From assembly GCF_009664855.1 (NCBI RefSeq), contig NZ_CP045928.1, positions 5,418,119 through 5,482,118 of the forward strand: a stretch of 64,000 nucleotides of DNA. Direction: 5' to 3'. The notes beneath the pieces are model-generated. The model saw only the letters and a program-made list of their open reading frames with translations, ran no database searches and was not told the DNA's origin. Source of the stretch: Flavobacterium sp. SLB02 (GTDB lineage: Bacteria; Bacteroidota; Bacteroidia; Flavobacteriales; Flavobacteriaceae). Below, piece by piece: positions 45,437-54,844 of this stretch (position 1 is the stretch's first letter; each line of letters starts with the position of its first letter). The translations under genes and the position numbers were made by a program.

Positions 45437-46243
45437 ATGAAAGATAAGAGGATATTATATGTATCATCTGAAGTCGTGCCTTATTTGGCTGAAAATGAGG
45501 TTTCTTTAATGTCTTATGACGTTCCAAAAATGATCAATGATCAAGGAGGTCAGATAAGAATTTTCATGCCAAGATATGGAAATATCAACGAAAGAAGACA
45601 CCAGTTACATGAAGTTATTAGACTTTCAGGAATGAATTTGGTAGTGAATGACTTAGATATGCCATTGATTATCAAGGTGGCTTCGATTCCAAAAGAGAGA
45701 ATTCAGGTTTATTTTATTGATAACGATGAATATTTTAAACGTAAAGCAACCTTTGCTGACGAAGAAGGAGTTTTGTATCCGGATAACGACGAAAGAGCAA
45801 TATTTTTTGCTAAAGGAGTTGTCGAAACGGTGAAAAAACTAAATTGGGTTCCGGATATCATTCACGTGCACGGTTGGCTGGCTGCAATGCTGCCAATTTA
45901 TATGAAGCACTATTATAAAAATGAGGCTTTGTTTTCTGAAACTAAAATTGTCACTTCTGTTTACGGGCAGTCTTTTGATGAAAACCTGGATTTAGAAATG
46001 ATAAATAAGGTGAAATTTGATGGTGTGCCTCATGAGGCGATCTCTGATTTAGAAACGCCAAACTACGAAAATGTCTTAAAGGCTAGTATATTACACTCTG
46101 ATGCTGTAATTATAGCATCTCAAAACGTATCCCCAAGTTTAACAAAATTTATAGAATCTTCAGGAAAACCTTTTTTACCTTTCGCCACGAAAGATGCATT
46201 CGCTGAAGCGTATACAAATTTCTATAAAACAATGGGTCTTTAA
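45437..46243 (+). CDS. glycogen synthase-like protein, N-terminal domain only
   Basis: 268 residues. It resembles the N-terminal Rossmann domain of GT5 starch/glycogen synthases (ILYVSSEVVPY, PRYGNINERRHQ, WVPDIIHVHGW, ALFSETKIVTSVYG). Full enzymes are about 470 residues; the C-terminal nucleotide-binding half is absent, and no continuation is in another frame. The family call glycogen/starch synthase is customary, but the full reaction is doubtful. It is followed after 21 nt by the DUF4270 gene. Confidence 0.85.
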   Translation: MKDKRILYVSSEVVPYLAENEVSLMSYDVPKMINDQGGQIRIFMPRYGNINERRHQLHEVIRLSGMNLVVNDLDMPLIIKVASIPKERIQVYFIDNDEYFKRKATFADEEGVLYPDNDERAIFFAKGVVETVKKLNWVPDIIHVHGWLAAMLPIYMKHYYKNEALFSETKIVTSVYGQSFDENLDLEMINKVKFDGVPHEAISDLETPNYENVLKASILHSDAVIIASQNVSPSLTKFIESSGKPFLPFATKDAFAEAYTNFYKTMGL

Positions 46244-46264
46244 ATTTTAACATTATTATTAAAC

Positions 46265-47977
46265 ATGTATAATACTTCTTTTATTAAGAAAATTCTATTA
46301 GTAGCAACTGTTGTCCTTTTATATTCTTGTGATAAAGATTTTAATGAAATCGGTGAGGGTTTAATCGGAGACGATCATTTTGGTCTGGAACATACAGAAT
46401 ATGATGTTTTAGCTTATAATCAGGAAGTAACTCCAGTTCAGTCAAACGGATTGACACTTAATGGTTTGGGTATTTATGACAACGCGGTTTTTGGAACAAC
46501 TACAGCCAATTTTGTAAGCCAAGTCGCTTTAGAAACCAATGCGCCAACTATTGGTGAATCACCTGTAATAGAAAGTGTAGTGCTTAGTGTTCCTTATTTT
46601 AGCCATGTAACCGGAGCAGATTCTAATGGGGGTAATCTATACGCGTTAGATTCTATTTATGGAGATAAAGCAAATGGTAAACTTAAACTGAGTGTTTACG
46701 AGTCTGATGTCCAAATGCGTTCTTCTTATATAGATGGCGGTTCTCAATTTGCTCAATTGTATTATACGAATCAGGATCCTGATTTTTTTGCAAATCTAGT
46801 TCCAAAATCAGCACCTAAGCTTTTAAATGATGATCCTGATAAGAAGCAAAATGTGGCATTCTTTTTTAGTAATCTTCAACAGAAAAAAGATTCAACAGTA
46901 GTAGATGCTAATGCTGCTGTGAAAAAGTATACTTATACTTATACTGCTCCGGAGATGCGCTTAAAACTAAATAAACAGTTTTTTCAGGATAAAATTCTTA
47001 ACGCCCCGGCATCAAAGCTTTCTTCTACAACTGTTTTTCAGGAGTATTTTAGAGGGGTGTATTTTAAAGTAGAAAAATCTGCGGACAGTCCAACGACGAA
47101 TCTGGCATTATTAAATTTTTTCAAACAGGGTGATAATGCTAAAATCACGATCAGGTATAAGGCAAAAACGGCTATAACTACAGATCCTGTGGATACAATG
47201 GAAGACAAAACATTGGTTATTAATTTGTCAGGAGCTGCTGCCAACTTGTATAATGATGTTAAAGATCCTGCTTATGCTGCTGCTATAGCAAATAGAAATG
47301 ACCAAACTGGAGACGAACGTCTTTATTTAAGAGGAGGGCAGGGTTCGCTTGCTGTAATTGAATTATTTGGTAAAACTGATATAATGGGTTATGATGATCA
47401 GGGGAATGTTGTAAATACTCCTAATGGTGTGTCAGATCAATTAGATGAAATCCGATATAATGTTAAGTATAAAAAATGGCTGGCCAATGAGGCTAATTTA
47501 GTTTTCTCTATTGATGCAGCTAAAATGACAGGAGTTTGGGAGCCAAAAAGAATTTACTTGTATGATTTGGTAAATAATATACCCCTTGTAGATTTTAGTA
47601 CAGACGGATCTACAGATGGGACTAATAATAAAATCGTATATAGTGGTATAATTAATTTAGATGCTACTACAAAGAGAGGTACAACGTACAAAATTAGATT
47701 AACGAGCCATGTTCGTAATTTAATAAAAGATGCGGCTGTAAAAAATGTGAAATTAGGTTTGGTAGTAACAAGTGATATAAACACAATAACTTCAGGTAAA
47801 TTAAAAAATAGAATTTTAATTGATCCGGCTAATCCAAATGACTATTTTTCAGAAGTACCAAGAGCTTCAATTATGAGTCCGTTAGGAACAGTATTGTTTG
47901 GAGGAAATATTCCTTCAACAGATGCTAACTATGCGAAAAGACTTCAATTGCAAGTGTACTACACGAAACCAAATTAA
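46265..47977 (+). CDS. DUF4270 lipoprotein
   Basis: 570 residues. Lipobox Cys at about 22 (LLYSCDKDFNE) followed by acidic residues, then DUF4270 (IGEGLIGDDHFG onward, a beta-rich outer-membrane domain). Function unknown, likely outer-membrane or surface. It is conserved between the glycogen-synthase-like gene and glmS, with gaps of 21 and 10 nt, which suggests one transcript. Confidence 0.9.
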   Translation: MYNTSFIKKILLVATVVLLYSCDKDFNEIGEGLIGDDHFGLEHTEYDVLAYNQEVTPVQSNGLTLNGLGIYDNAVFGTTTANFVSQVALETNAPTIGESPVIESVVLSVPYFSHVTGADSNGGNLYALDSIYGDKANGKLKLSVYESDVQMRSSYIDGGSQFAQLYYTNQDPDFFANLVPKSAPKLLNDDPDKKQNVAFFFSNLQQKKDSTVVDANAAVKKYTYTYTAPEMRLKLNKQFFQDKILNAPASKLSSTTVFQEYFRGVYFKVEKSADSPTTNLALLNFFKQGDNAKITIRYKAKTAITTDPVDTMEDKTLVINLSGAAANLYNDVKDPAYAAAIANRNDQTGDERLYLRGGQGSLAVIELFGKTDIMGYDDQGNVVNTPNGVSDQLDEIRYNVKYKKWLANEANLVFSIDAAKMTGVWEPKRIYLYDLVNNIPLVDFSTDGSTDGTNNKIVYSGIINLDATTKRGTTYKIRLTSHVRNLIKDAAVKNVKLGLVVTSDINTITSGKLKNRILIDPANPNDYFSEVPRASIMSPLGTVLFGGNIPSTDANYAKRLQLQVYYTKPN

Positions 47978-47987
47978 TAAATAATAT

Positions 47988-49838
47988 ATGTGTGGAATTG
48001 TTGGATATATCGGTCATAGAGATGCCTATCCTATTGTTATAAAAGGGTTAAAGCGTCTTGAGTACAGAGGATATGATAGTGCGGGTGTCATGTTATATGA
48101 TGCTGAAACAGGTATAAAAGTTTGTAAAACAAAAGGTAAAGTTTTAGATCTTGAAGCTAAAGCAAAAGAAGGTTTTACTACAAACGGAACTATAGGGATA
48201 GGGCATACGCGTTGGGCAACACATGGAGTGCCAAATGATGTAAACTCGCATCCTCATCTTTCTAATTCAGGTGAGTTGGTCATTATTCATAATGGAATCA
48301 TTGAGAATTATGCACCGCTTAAAGAAGAATTAATCAAAAGAGGATATACTTTTAAATCTGATACAGATACTGAAGTTTTAGTCAATTTGATTGAAGAAGT
48401 TCAGAAGAAAGAAGGAATAAAGTTGGGTAAAGCAGTTCAGATTGCTTTAAATCAGGTGGTAGGGGCTTATGCAATTGCTGTTTTTGATAAAAAAAATCCA
48501 AACGAAATAGTGGCTGCAAGATTAGGTAGTCCGTTAGCGATTGGTGTTGGAGAAGGAGAATATTTTATTGCTTCTGATGCTTCGCCTTTTATCGAATATA
48601 CTTCGAATGCAATTTATCTTGAAGATGGTGAAATGGCAAACATTAGATTGCATAAGCCTCTTAAAGTTAGGAAAATTAAAGACGACTCTTTAGTAGATCC
48701 TTATATTCAGGAGCTTCAAATGAATTTGGAGCAAATAGAAAAAGGAGGTTATGATCATTTCATGCTTAAAGAAATCTACGAGCAGCCAAGTGTTATAAAA
48801 GATACCTACAGAGGAAGACTTCATGCAAATAAAGGAATTGTTCAAATGGCTGGTGTTGAAGATAATTTGGAGAAATTTCTTAATGCCGACAGAATAATTA
48901 TCGTGGCTTGTGGTACTTCATGGCACGCAGGTTTAGTCGCGGAATATATCTTTGAGGAATTTACACGTATTCCTGTTGAAGTAGAATATGCTTCTGAATT
49001 TAGATACAGAAACCCTATTATAAACAAAAACGACGTTGTTATTGCAATCTCTCAATCGGGAGAAACGGCTGATACAATGGCGGCTATTAAATTAGCTAAA
49101 GAAAATGGTGCTTTTGTATTTGGAGTTTGTAATGTGGTGGGTTCTTCTATTTCGAGAGAAAGTCATGCCGGTGCTTATACGCATGCAGGACCTGAAATTG
49201 GAGTAGCGTCAACTAAAGCGTTTACAACTCAAATTACGGTTTTAACTATGATCGCATTGCGATTAGGTAAAGCTAAAGGAACTTTATCAAACACTGATTT
49301 CCATACATACTTACAAGAATTAGAAATAATCCCTGAAAAAGTAGCGGAGGCATTAGAAACAAACGACAGAGCAAAAGAGATTGCTGCAGCTTTTAAAGAT
49401 GCTCCAAACTGTTTGTACTTAGGTCGTGGATATAACTTCCCTGTTGCATTAGAAGGTGCTTTAAAGCTTAAAGAGATCTCGTACATTCATGCAGAAGGTT
49501 ATCCTGCTGCAGAGATGAAACACGGTCCGATTGCTTTGATCGATGAGCATATGCCGGTTATTGTGATTGCACCTAAACAAGGTCACTACGATAAAATTGT
49601 AAGTAATATTCAGGAAATTAAATCAAGAAGCGGTAAAATCATCGCTGTAGTAACTAAAGGTGATACTCAGGTTCGTGAGTTAGCAGATTATGTTATTGAG
49701 ATTCCTGAAACTTCAGATGCTCTATCTCCATTGATTACAACAATACCTTTACAGTTGCTGTCTTACTATATAGCAGTAATGAGAGGTTGTAATGTAGATC
49801 AGCCACGTAACTTAGCAAAATCAGTTACTGTAGAGTAA
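47988..49838 (+). CDS. glmS: glutamine--fructose-6-phosphate aminotransferase (isomerizing)
   Basis: 616 residues. N-terminal nucleophile Cys2 (MCGIVGYIG), HTRWATHG, two SIS sugar-isomerase domains (about 290-430 and 460-600), ending in NLAKSVTVE. It makes glucosamine-6-phosphate for peptidoglycan and LPS. The 10-nt gap to DUF4270 leaves no room for a glmS ribozyme. Third gene of the 45437-49838 unit. Confidence 0.98.
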   Translation: MCGIVGYIGHRDAYPIVIKGLKRLEYRGYDSAGVMLYDAETGIKVCKTKGKVLDLEAKAKEGFTTNGTIGIGHTRWATHGVPNDVNSHPHLSNSGELVIIHNGIIENYAPLKEELIKRGYTFKSDTDTEVLVNLIEEVQKKEGIKLGKAVQIALNQVVGAYAIAVFDKKNPNEIVAARLGSPLAIGVGEGEYFIASDASPFIEYTSNAIYLEDGEMANIRLHKPLKVRKIKDDSLVDPYIQELQMNLEQIEKGGYDHFMLKEIYEQPSVIKDTYRGRLHANKGIVQMAGVEDNLEKFLNADRIIIVACGTSWHAGLVAEYIFEEFTRIPVEVEYASEFRYRNPIINKNDVVIAISQSGETADTMAAIKLAKENGAFVFGVCNVVGSSISRESHAGAYTHAGPEIGVASTKAFTTQITVLTMIALRLGKAKGTLSNTDFHTYLQELEIIPEKVAEALETNDRAKEIAAAFKDAPNCLYLGRGYNFPVALEGALKLKEISYIHAEGYPAAEMKHGPIALIDEHMPVIVIAPKQGHYDKIVSNIQEIKSRSGKIIAVVTKGDTQVRELADYVIEIPETSDALSPLITTIPLQLLSYYIAVMRGCNVDQPRNLAKSVTVE

Positions 49839-49861
49839 TTCGATTAAAATATTTATATGTT

Positions 49862-49895
49862 AAAAAAAGCGAGATTTAGGTCTCGCTTTTTTTTA
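49862..49895 (+). terminator. intrinsic terminator after glmS
   Basis: AAAAAAAGCGAGA / TCTCGCTTTTTTT with a TTTAGG loop. Confidence 0.9.
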
Positions 49896-50143
49896 TTGCC
49901 ATATATTTTTTCTTTATGCTTAATTTTTATTAAATCCTTATTTTTTTAATTAAAAATAATATGTATGCATAGTATTTTGTGTTTATTAAGTTTGATTTTT
50001 GATTTTAATTGAAGAAATGCAATTGTTAAATAGTTAAAATTGTAACGAAATTTATATAGAATATTTATTTTTTTTAACATTTTTTTATTAATATCAAAAA
50101 TATTTGTATTTTGGCTATATAAACTAACCAAAAACAAATCCAA
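49896..50143. other. AT-rich spacer before the TonB receptor gene
   Basis: About 250 bp with very high A+T and long T and A runs. No ORF, hairpin or clear repeat. A TTTTTTAACATTTTTTTATT tract (50069-50088) and weak TAnnTTTG-like text (50097-50116) lie near the gene and may carry its promoter. Confidence 0.5.
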
Positions 50144-52960
50144 ATGAGAGTGTATTTGCTAATTATGTTGTTTTTCAGCGGAATATCCTTTGCGCAGAAT
50201 ACAATTACTGGTTCTGTTACTGATAGTAACAAACAATCTATTCCTGGTGCTAATATTAATTTAGTAGGAAGTTCTACCGGAACGTCTACTGATTTTGATG
50301 GCTCTTTTAAATTGAATACTTCTGCTAAACTTCCTTTTGTGATCAAAGTTTCGGCAGTGGGATTTGAAAGTAAAACAATTAATGTTACTTCGGTAAACCA
50401 AAAAATCAATGTGATTTTAAAAGACGAAGAAACAAAATTAGATGAAATTGTTGTTTCGGCTTCAAGAACTCCGGAACGTGTCATTGAATCGCCGGTTACT
50501 ATTGAAAGAATGGGGCTTCAGGAAATTAAAAATACAACAGCACCTACTTTTTATGATGGTTTAGAAAATTTAAAAGAAGTGAACTTTAATACCAGTAGTA
50601 TTTCTTTTAAATCGATAAATACGCGTGGTTTTGCTACAGTGGCAAATACACGTTTTATGCAGTTAGTCGACGGGATGGATAATTCCTCTCCAGCCTTGAA
50701 CTTTGTATTAGGGAACCTAATTGGTATTTCTGATATTGATGTAGCCAGTGTCGAACTTTTGCCTGGAGCGTCTTCTGCATTATATGGAGCGAATGCTTTT
50801 AACGGTATTATGTTTATGAGCAGTAAAAGCCCTTTTACTAATGAAGGGATAAGCGTTTATTATAAATACGGACAAACAAGTCAGGATGCTGCCGGAACAA
50901 ATGATTACAATGATTTTGGAATCAGGGCAGCAAAAGCATTTACCAAACATTTTGCATTAAAAGCGAACTTCACTTATATGGAAGCTTCTGAATGGATTGC
51001 GGCAGATACGAGAAGTATGACTGGCGGTTCTGTAGGGCATGCTAATAATTCAAATTATGATGGGTTAAATATATATGGTGATGAGATTACAACCTTTATC
51101 CCAAATGTTGGGCAGGTGAGTAGAACAGGATATCGTGAGCAGGATTTGACTGATAATAAAGTTAAAAGTATGAAGGCTGACTTTAGTGCTCATATTAAGC
51201 CTTGGGCAGATGATACTGAAATTATTTTGCAATATAAAATTGGTACAGGTAGCACAATTTATCAGGGAGCAAACAGATATGCTTTGAAAGATTTCTTAAT
51301 GCAGCAGGGTAAATTTGAAATAAAAGGTAAAAACTTTTTTGGAAGGGTTTATTTTACAAGTGAAGATGCGGGAAATTCTTATGATATGAGATTTGCCGGC
51401 TGGAATGTTAACAGACTTGCAAAATCAGATAAAAACTGGTTTACAGATTACGGAACAGCATATCAATTGTCATCTGCCGTACTTGGTCTTAACGCAACTG
51501 ATGCATCTAATTATGCAAGGAATTTTGCTGACTATAATGTCTCGCCAAATTTACCATTGGTGCCAAATATTGATCCGCTTAATCCAAGTGCCCCAAGATC
51601 GGCCAGATTTGAGCCAGGTTCTGCACAATTCAATAATGCTTTAGCGACAGTTATTTCTAATCCTGATTTAACTCAGGGGGCTAAATTTATTGATCATTCT
51701 AAATTATATCATTCAGATGTAAATTATAATTTGAGAGATGTTATCAAATTTGCCGAAATTCAGGTGGGAGGTTCATGGAGAAAATATATCATGGATTCAG
51801 AAGGAACAATCTTTACAGATTACGATGGTCCTATCGAATATAAAGAATATGGGGCTTATGCTCAATTGCAAAAAAAATGGCTGGACGACAGATTGAAATT
51901 TACAGGATCTATTCGTTATGACAAAAGTCAGAATTTTGATGGTAATGTTTCGCCAAGAGTCTCTTTTGTGTATTCTGCAGGAGAATCAAAAAGACATAAT
52001 TTCAGAGCGTCTTATCAAACAGGTTTCCGTAATCCAACCACTCAGGATCAATATATTGGTTTAGATTTAGGGCCATTTGCATTAGTGGGTTCTGCGCCAG
52101 ACAATTTAGATCGTTTTCAGGAAACGCAGCCTGTAAGTCTTGCTGGTCAGGCTATACCGGGAGCAGGTATAGGGCCAACGGTTAATTTATCCGGGCGTAG
52201 CGCTTATGAAAATTCATATACATTGACTTCTGTTCAGGCATTTGCAGCTTCTGCAAATCCTGCTGATCTTAAGGTTGCAAACCCAAGCTTGGTAAAACCG
52301 GAACAAGTACATGCTTTTGAAGTAGGATACCGCACAGTGGTGCAAAATGATTTATCGATTGATATCAATGCGTACTACAATATTTATAATGACTTTATGA
52401 ATACTTCAAGAGTAATTACTCCTTATTATGGAACAGTAGGAACTAATTCTGCAGATCCTGGTGTTCAGTTGGGTTATGCTGCTTTGGCTTTTGGAGACAG
52501 AAGAGTGTATCAAATTTATACTAATACTACTGCTCAAATCACATCATTTGGTGTTGGAGTCGGTTTGTCTAAAAAAGTATATAAAGATTTTGAATTGGGC
52601 GTTAATTATAATTATTCTCAATTTGATTTTGATCAAACAGAAGATCCAAGTTTTGTGGCAGGATTTAATACGCCAAAACATAGAATCAAAGGTTCTTTTG
52701 GAAATGCTAAAGTGACTAAAAACTTAGGCTTTAATGTTAATGCAAGATGGAATACAGAATATTTATGGCAATCTTCTTTTGGAGATGGTATGATTCCGGA
52801 AAATACAGTTCTTGATGCTCAGATTAATTATGGTATTCCAAAATTGAAATCTGTTATTAAACTTGGAGCAACAAATCTTTTTGGAAAAGATTATCTTCAG
52901 GTGGTTGGTGCAGGTATGATTGGTCAGATGTGGTTTGCTTCATGGGTGATTAATCCTTAA
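50144..52960 (+). CDS. TonB-dependent outer-membrane receptor
   Basis: 938 residues. Signal peptide (MRVYLLIMLFFSGISFAQ), carboxypeptidase-D-like beta domain (NTITGSVTDSNKQSIPGANI, about 19-105), TonB-box-type plug (TKLDEIVVSASRTPERV, about 112; GASSALYGANAFNG, about 220), and a 22-strand beta barrel to the C-terminus (QMWFASWVINP). It imports an unknown large substrate using TonB-ExbBD energy. No SusD partner; the next gene is an SGNH lipoprotein. Confidence 0.95.
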   Translation: MRVYLLIMLFFSGISFAQNTITGSVTDSNKQSIPGANINLVGSSTGTSTDFDGSFKLNTSAKLPFVIKVSAVGFESKTINVTSVNQKINVILKDEETKLDEIVVSASRTPERVIESPVTIERMGLQEIKNTTAPTFYDGLENLKEVNFNTSSISFKSINTRGFATVANTRFMQLVDGMDNSSPALNFVLGNLIGISDIDVASVELLPGASSALYGANAFNGIMFMSSKSPFTNEGISVYYKYGQTSQDAAGTNDYNDFGIRAAKAFTKHFALKANFTYMEASEWIAADTRSMTGGSVGHANNSNYDGLNIYGDEITTFIPNVGQVSRTGYREQDLTDNKVKSMKADFSAHIKPWADDTEIILQYKIGTGSTIYQGANRYALKDFLMQQGKFEIKGKNFFGRVYFTSEDAGNSYDMRFAGWNVNRLAKSDKNWFTDYGTAYQLSSAVLGLNATDASNYARNFADYNVSPNLPLVPNIDPLNPSAPRSARFEPGSAQFNNALATVISNPDLTQGAKFIDHSKLYHSDVNYNLRDVIKFAEIQVGGSWRKYIMDSEGTIFTDYDGPIEYKEYGAYAQLQKKWLDDRLKFTGSIRYDKSQNFDGNVSPRVSFVYSAGESKRHNFRASYQTGFRNPTTQDQYIGLDLGPFALVGSAPDNLDRFQETQPVSLAGQAIPGAGIGPTVNLSGRSAYENSYTLTSVQAFAASANPADLKVANPSLVKPEQVHAFEVGYRTVVQNDLSIDINAYYNIYNDFMNTSRVITPYYGTVGTNSADPGVQLGYAALAFGDRRVYQIYTNTTAQITSFGVGVGLSKKVYKDFELGVNYNYSQFDFDQTEDPSFVAGFNTPKHRIKGSFGNAKVTKNLGFNVNARWNTEYLWQSSFGDGMIPENTVLDAQINYGIPKLKSVIKLGATNLFGKDYLQVVGAGMIGQMWFASWVINP

Positions 52961-53044
52961 ATGAAAATGATTTGATCGAAATATTTTTCTTTCTTTTTAT
53001 GATTTACTAAACAAGGAAGAGCTAATAATTTAAAAGTTAACAAC

Positions 53045-54610
53045 ATGAAAAAAAATATAAAATGGCTATTACTGGTTTCTTTAATCGTTGTAGCATGTAA
53101 TAATGATGATAGTAATGATGAGCCTGCAGAAGTACCTGTTGTGCCGGGAACGGCAGTTTTTACTAAATATGTAGCACTTGGAGATTCTTTTGCTGCAGGT
53201 TACAGTGATGGAGCGTTGTTTGCAAAAGGGCAGAGTAACGCCTATACTAATATATTATCGCAACAATTTGCGGCCGCTGGCGGAGGTGCTTTTACAACTC
53301 CTTACATGCTGGATAATATTGGTGGATTTTCTTCTGGAGGTGTGCAAATTCCTAAATTTCCAACAAGGTTTATTTTTGAGCCCGTTACAAGAACTCCTGT
53401 AAATGTTCCCGGAGTTTCCGGAACAGCGATAACGGCACGTTTAACTGGCTCTTTCAATAACATGGGTGTTCCTGGGGCGAAAAGTTTTCATTTGTTAGCG
53501 CCTGGATATGGAAATCTTGCTGGTGTTTTTACGACTCCGGCTACCGCAAATCCATATTTTGCACGTTTTTCTTCTTCGTCTACTACAAGTATTCTGGCTG
53601 ATGCCATGGCTCAGGCTCCTACCTTCTTCTCTTTGTTTATAGGTGGTAATGATGTTTTAGGTTATGCGACAAATGGGGGTGTGCCTACTTCTCAGGATCC
53701 GGTTTTAGGAGATGATATTACACCAACTGCAACTTTTAATTTTGCCTACAATACACTTGTTAGTACTTTAACTTCAAATGGTGCAAAAGGAGTAGTGGCT
53801 AATTTACCATACATTACAACATTGCCACACTTTACAACAGTGCCTTACAATCCGCTTACGGCAAAATCAATTGGGAAGGATAATGAAGCTGTTGGATTGG
53901 CTACTATTAAATTGCTGAATGCACAATTATATGGTCCGCTAAAAGCAGCCTTAACAGCTTTTGGCGCGGGTGATAGAATTAATTTGCTATCTGAAACTTC
54001 TGCGAGCCCGGTATTAATAAAAGATGAAACATTGCCGAATCTGGCTGCTAAGTTGGCGGCAGCATTTACGCCAACATTAGGAGCGCAGACAGCGGCTTTC
54101 TACGGAGCGATCTTTGGACAAGCCAGACAAGCCAAGTCTACAGATTTGTTACTGCTAACGACGAGAGCTGCTATTGGTGCGGCGCCAACGGCTGTTGATT
54201 CCGGTGTAGGAATTGCTCCTCCTTATCCATTAAATGCATTTGGAATTTCATTTCCATTACAAGATAAACATGTGTTGATTCCGACTGAAATTGAAGAGAT
54301 TAGAGTAGCTACAGACGCTTATAATGTAATAATTGCAGCCGCTGCAGAAGCGAAAGGACTGGCTTTTGTGGATACAAAAGGTGTAATGACAAAGTTGTCC
54401 AGCGGAGGAATTCGTTTTGGAAATTTCACAATGACTTCTTCGTATGCAGTTGGAGGAGCCTTTTCGCTTGATGGTGTGCATCCTAGTCCAAGAGGTTATG
54501 GTTTGATTGCTAATATTTTTATTGATGCCATCAATGCAAAATATGGTTCGACTTTGCGTCATGTAGATTTGGGGACATATCCAATTCAATATCCATTAAC
54601 GATTCAATAG
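53045..54610 (+). CDS. SGNH/GDSL-hydrolase lipoprotein
   Basis: 521 residues. Lipobox Cys at about 18 (LIVVACNNDDSNDE, acidic LES-like stretch). SGNH blocks are present: KYVALGDSFAAGYSDG with the nucleophile Ser (about 48), GGNDVLGYA (block III, about 201), DGVHPSPRGYG (block V Asp/His, about 478). A long insert (about 240-460) is unusual. An esterase or acetyl-hydrolase, likely surface-exposed. It follows the receptor by 84 nt and probably supplies it with de-esterified substrate. Confidence 0.88.
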   Translation: MKKNIKWLLLVSLIVVACNNDDSNDEPAEVPVVPGTAVFTKYVALGDSFAAGYSDGALFAKGQSNAYTNILSQQFAAAGGGAFTTPYMLDNIGGFSSGGVQIPKFPTRFIFEPVTRTPVNVPGVSGTAITARLTGSFNNMGVPGAKSFHLLAPGYGNLAGVFTTPATANPYFARFSSSSTTSILADAMAQAPTFFSLFIGGNDVLGYATNGGVPTSQDPVLGDDITPTATFNFAYNTLVSTLTSNGAKGVVANLPYITTLPHFTTVPYNPLTAKSIGKDNEAVGLATIKLLNAQLYGPLKAALTAFGAGDRINLLSETSASPVLIKDETLPNLAAKLAAAFTPTLGAQTAAFYGAIFGQARQAKSTDLLLLTTRAAIGAAPTAVDSGVGIAPPYPLNAFGISFPLQDKHVLIPTEIEEIRVATDAYNVIIAAAAEAKGLAFVDTKGVMTKLSSGGIRFGNFTMTSSYAVGGAFSLDGVHPSPRGYGLIANIFIDAINAKYGSTLRHVDLGTYPIQYPLTIQ

Positions 54611-54629
54611 TTTTAATTTTTTTTAGTAT

Positions 54630-54668
54630 AAAAGCCACTCATTTTGAACATGTAGTGGCTTTTTTTTA
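54630..54668 (+). terminator. intrinsic terminator after the GDSL gene
   Basis: AAAAGCCACT / AGTGGCTTTT stem with a 14-nt loop and T8 tail. Confidence 0.85.
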
Positions 54669-54753
54669 TTATGTTAAAAAATGCCATTTTAGATATTTGA
54701 AGTCTTAGATTTATGAATCAAACAAAATCGTAGTATTTTTTATAAAAAAAATA

Positions 54754-54783
54754 TTGATTTTATATTTTAAAAAATTATCTTTG
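54754..54783 (+). promoter_or_regulatory. Bacteroidota promoter of atpD
   Basis: TTG at 54754-54756 and TATCTTTG at 54776-54783 are separated by 19 bp, a full match to the Bacteroidota -33/-7 consensus. 61 nt upstream of atpD. Confidence 0.85.
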
Positions 54784-54844
54784 CGCTTTGAAAAAAGAGG
54801 TATTTTCGATAAACCTAAATAGCTATTTAATAAATACATAAGTA

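Noticed and set aside
47978..47987. glmS ribozyme
   Set aside because: Only 10 nt separate DUF4270 and glmS, so there is no room for it.
50074..50484. 136-codon antisense ORF over the TonB receptor start
   Set aside because: Shadow of the signal peptide and CarboxypepD domain of the real gene.
50144..54610. SusC/SusD polysaccharide-utilisation locus
   Set aside because: The lipoprotein is SGNH-type, not SusD, and no glycoside hydrolase or ECF/anti-sigma pair is linked.
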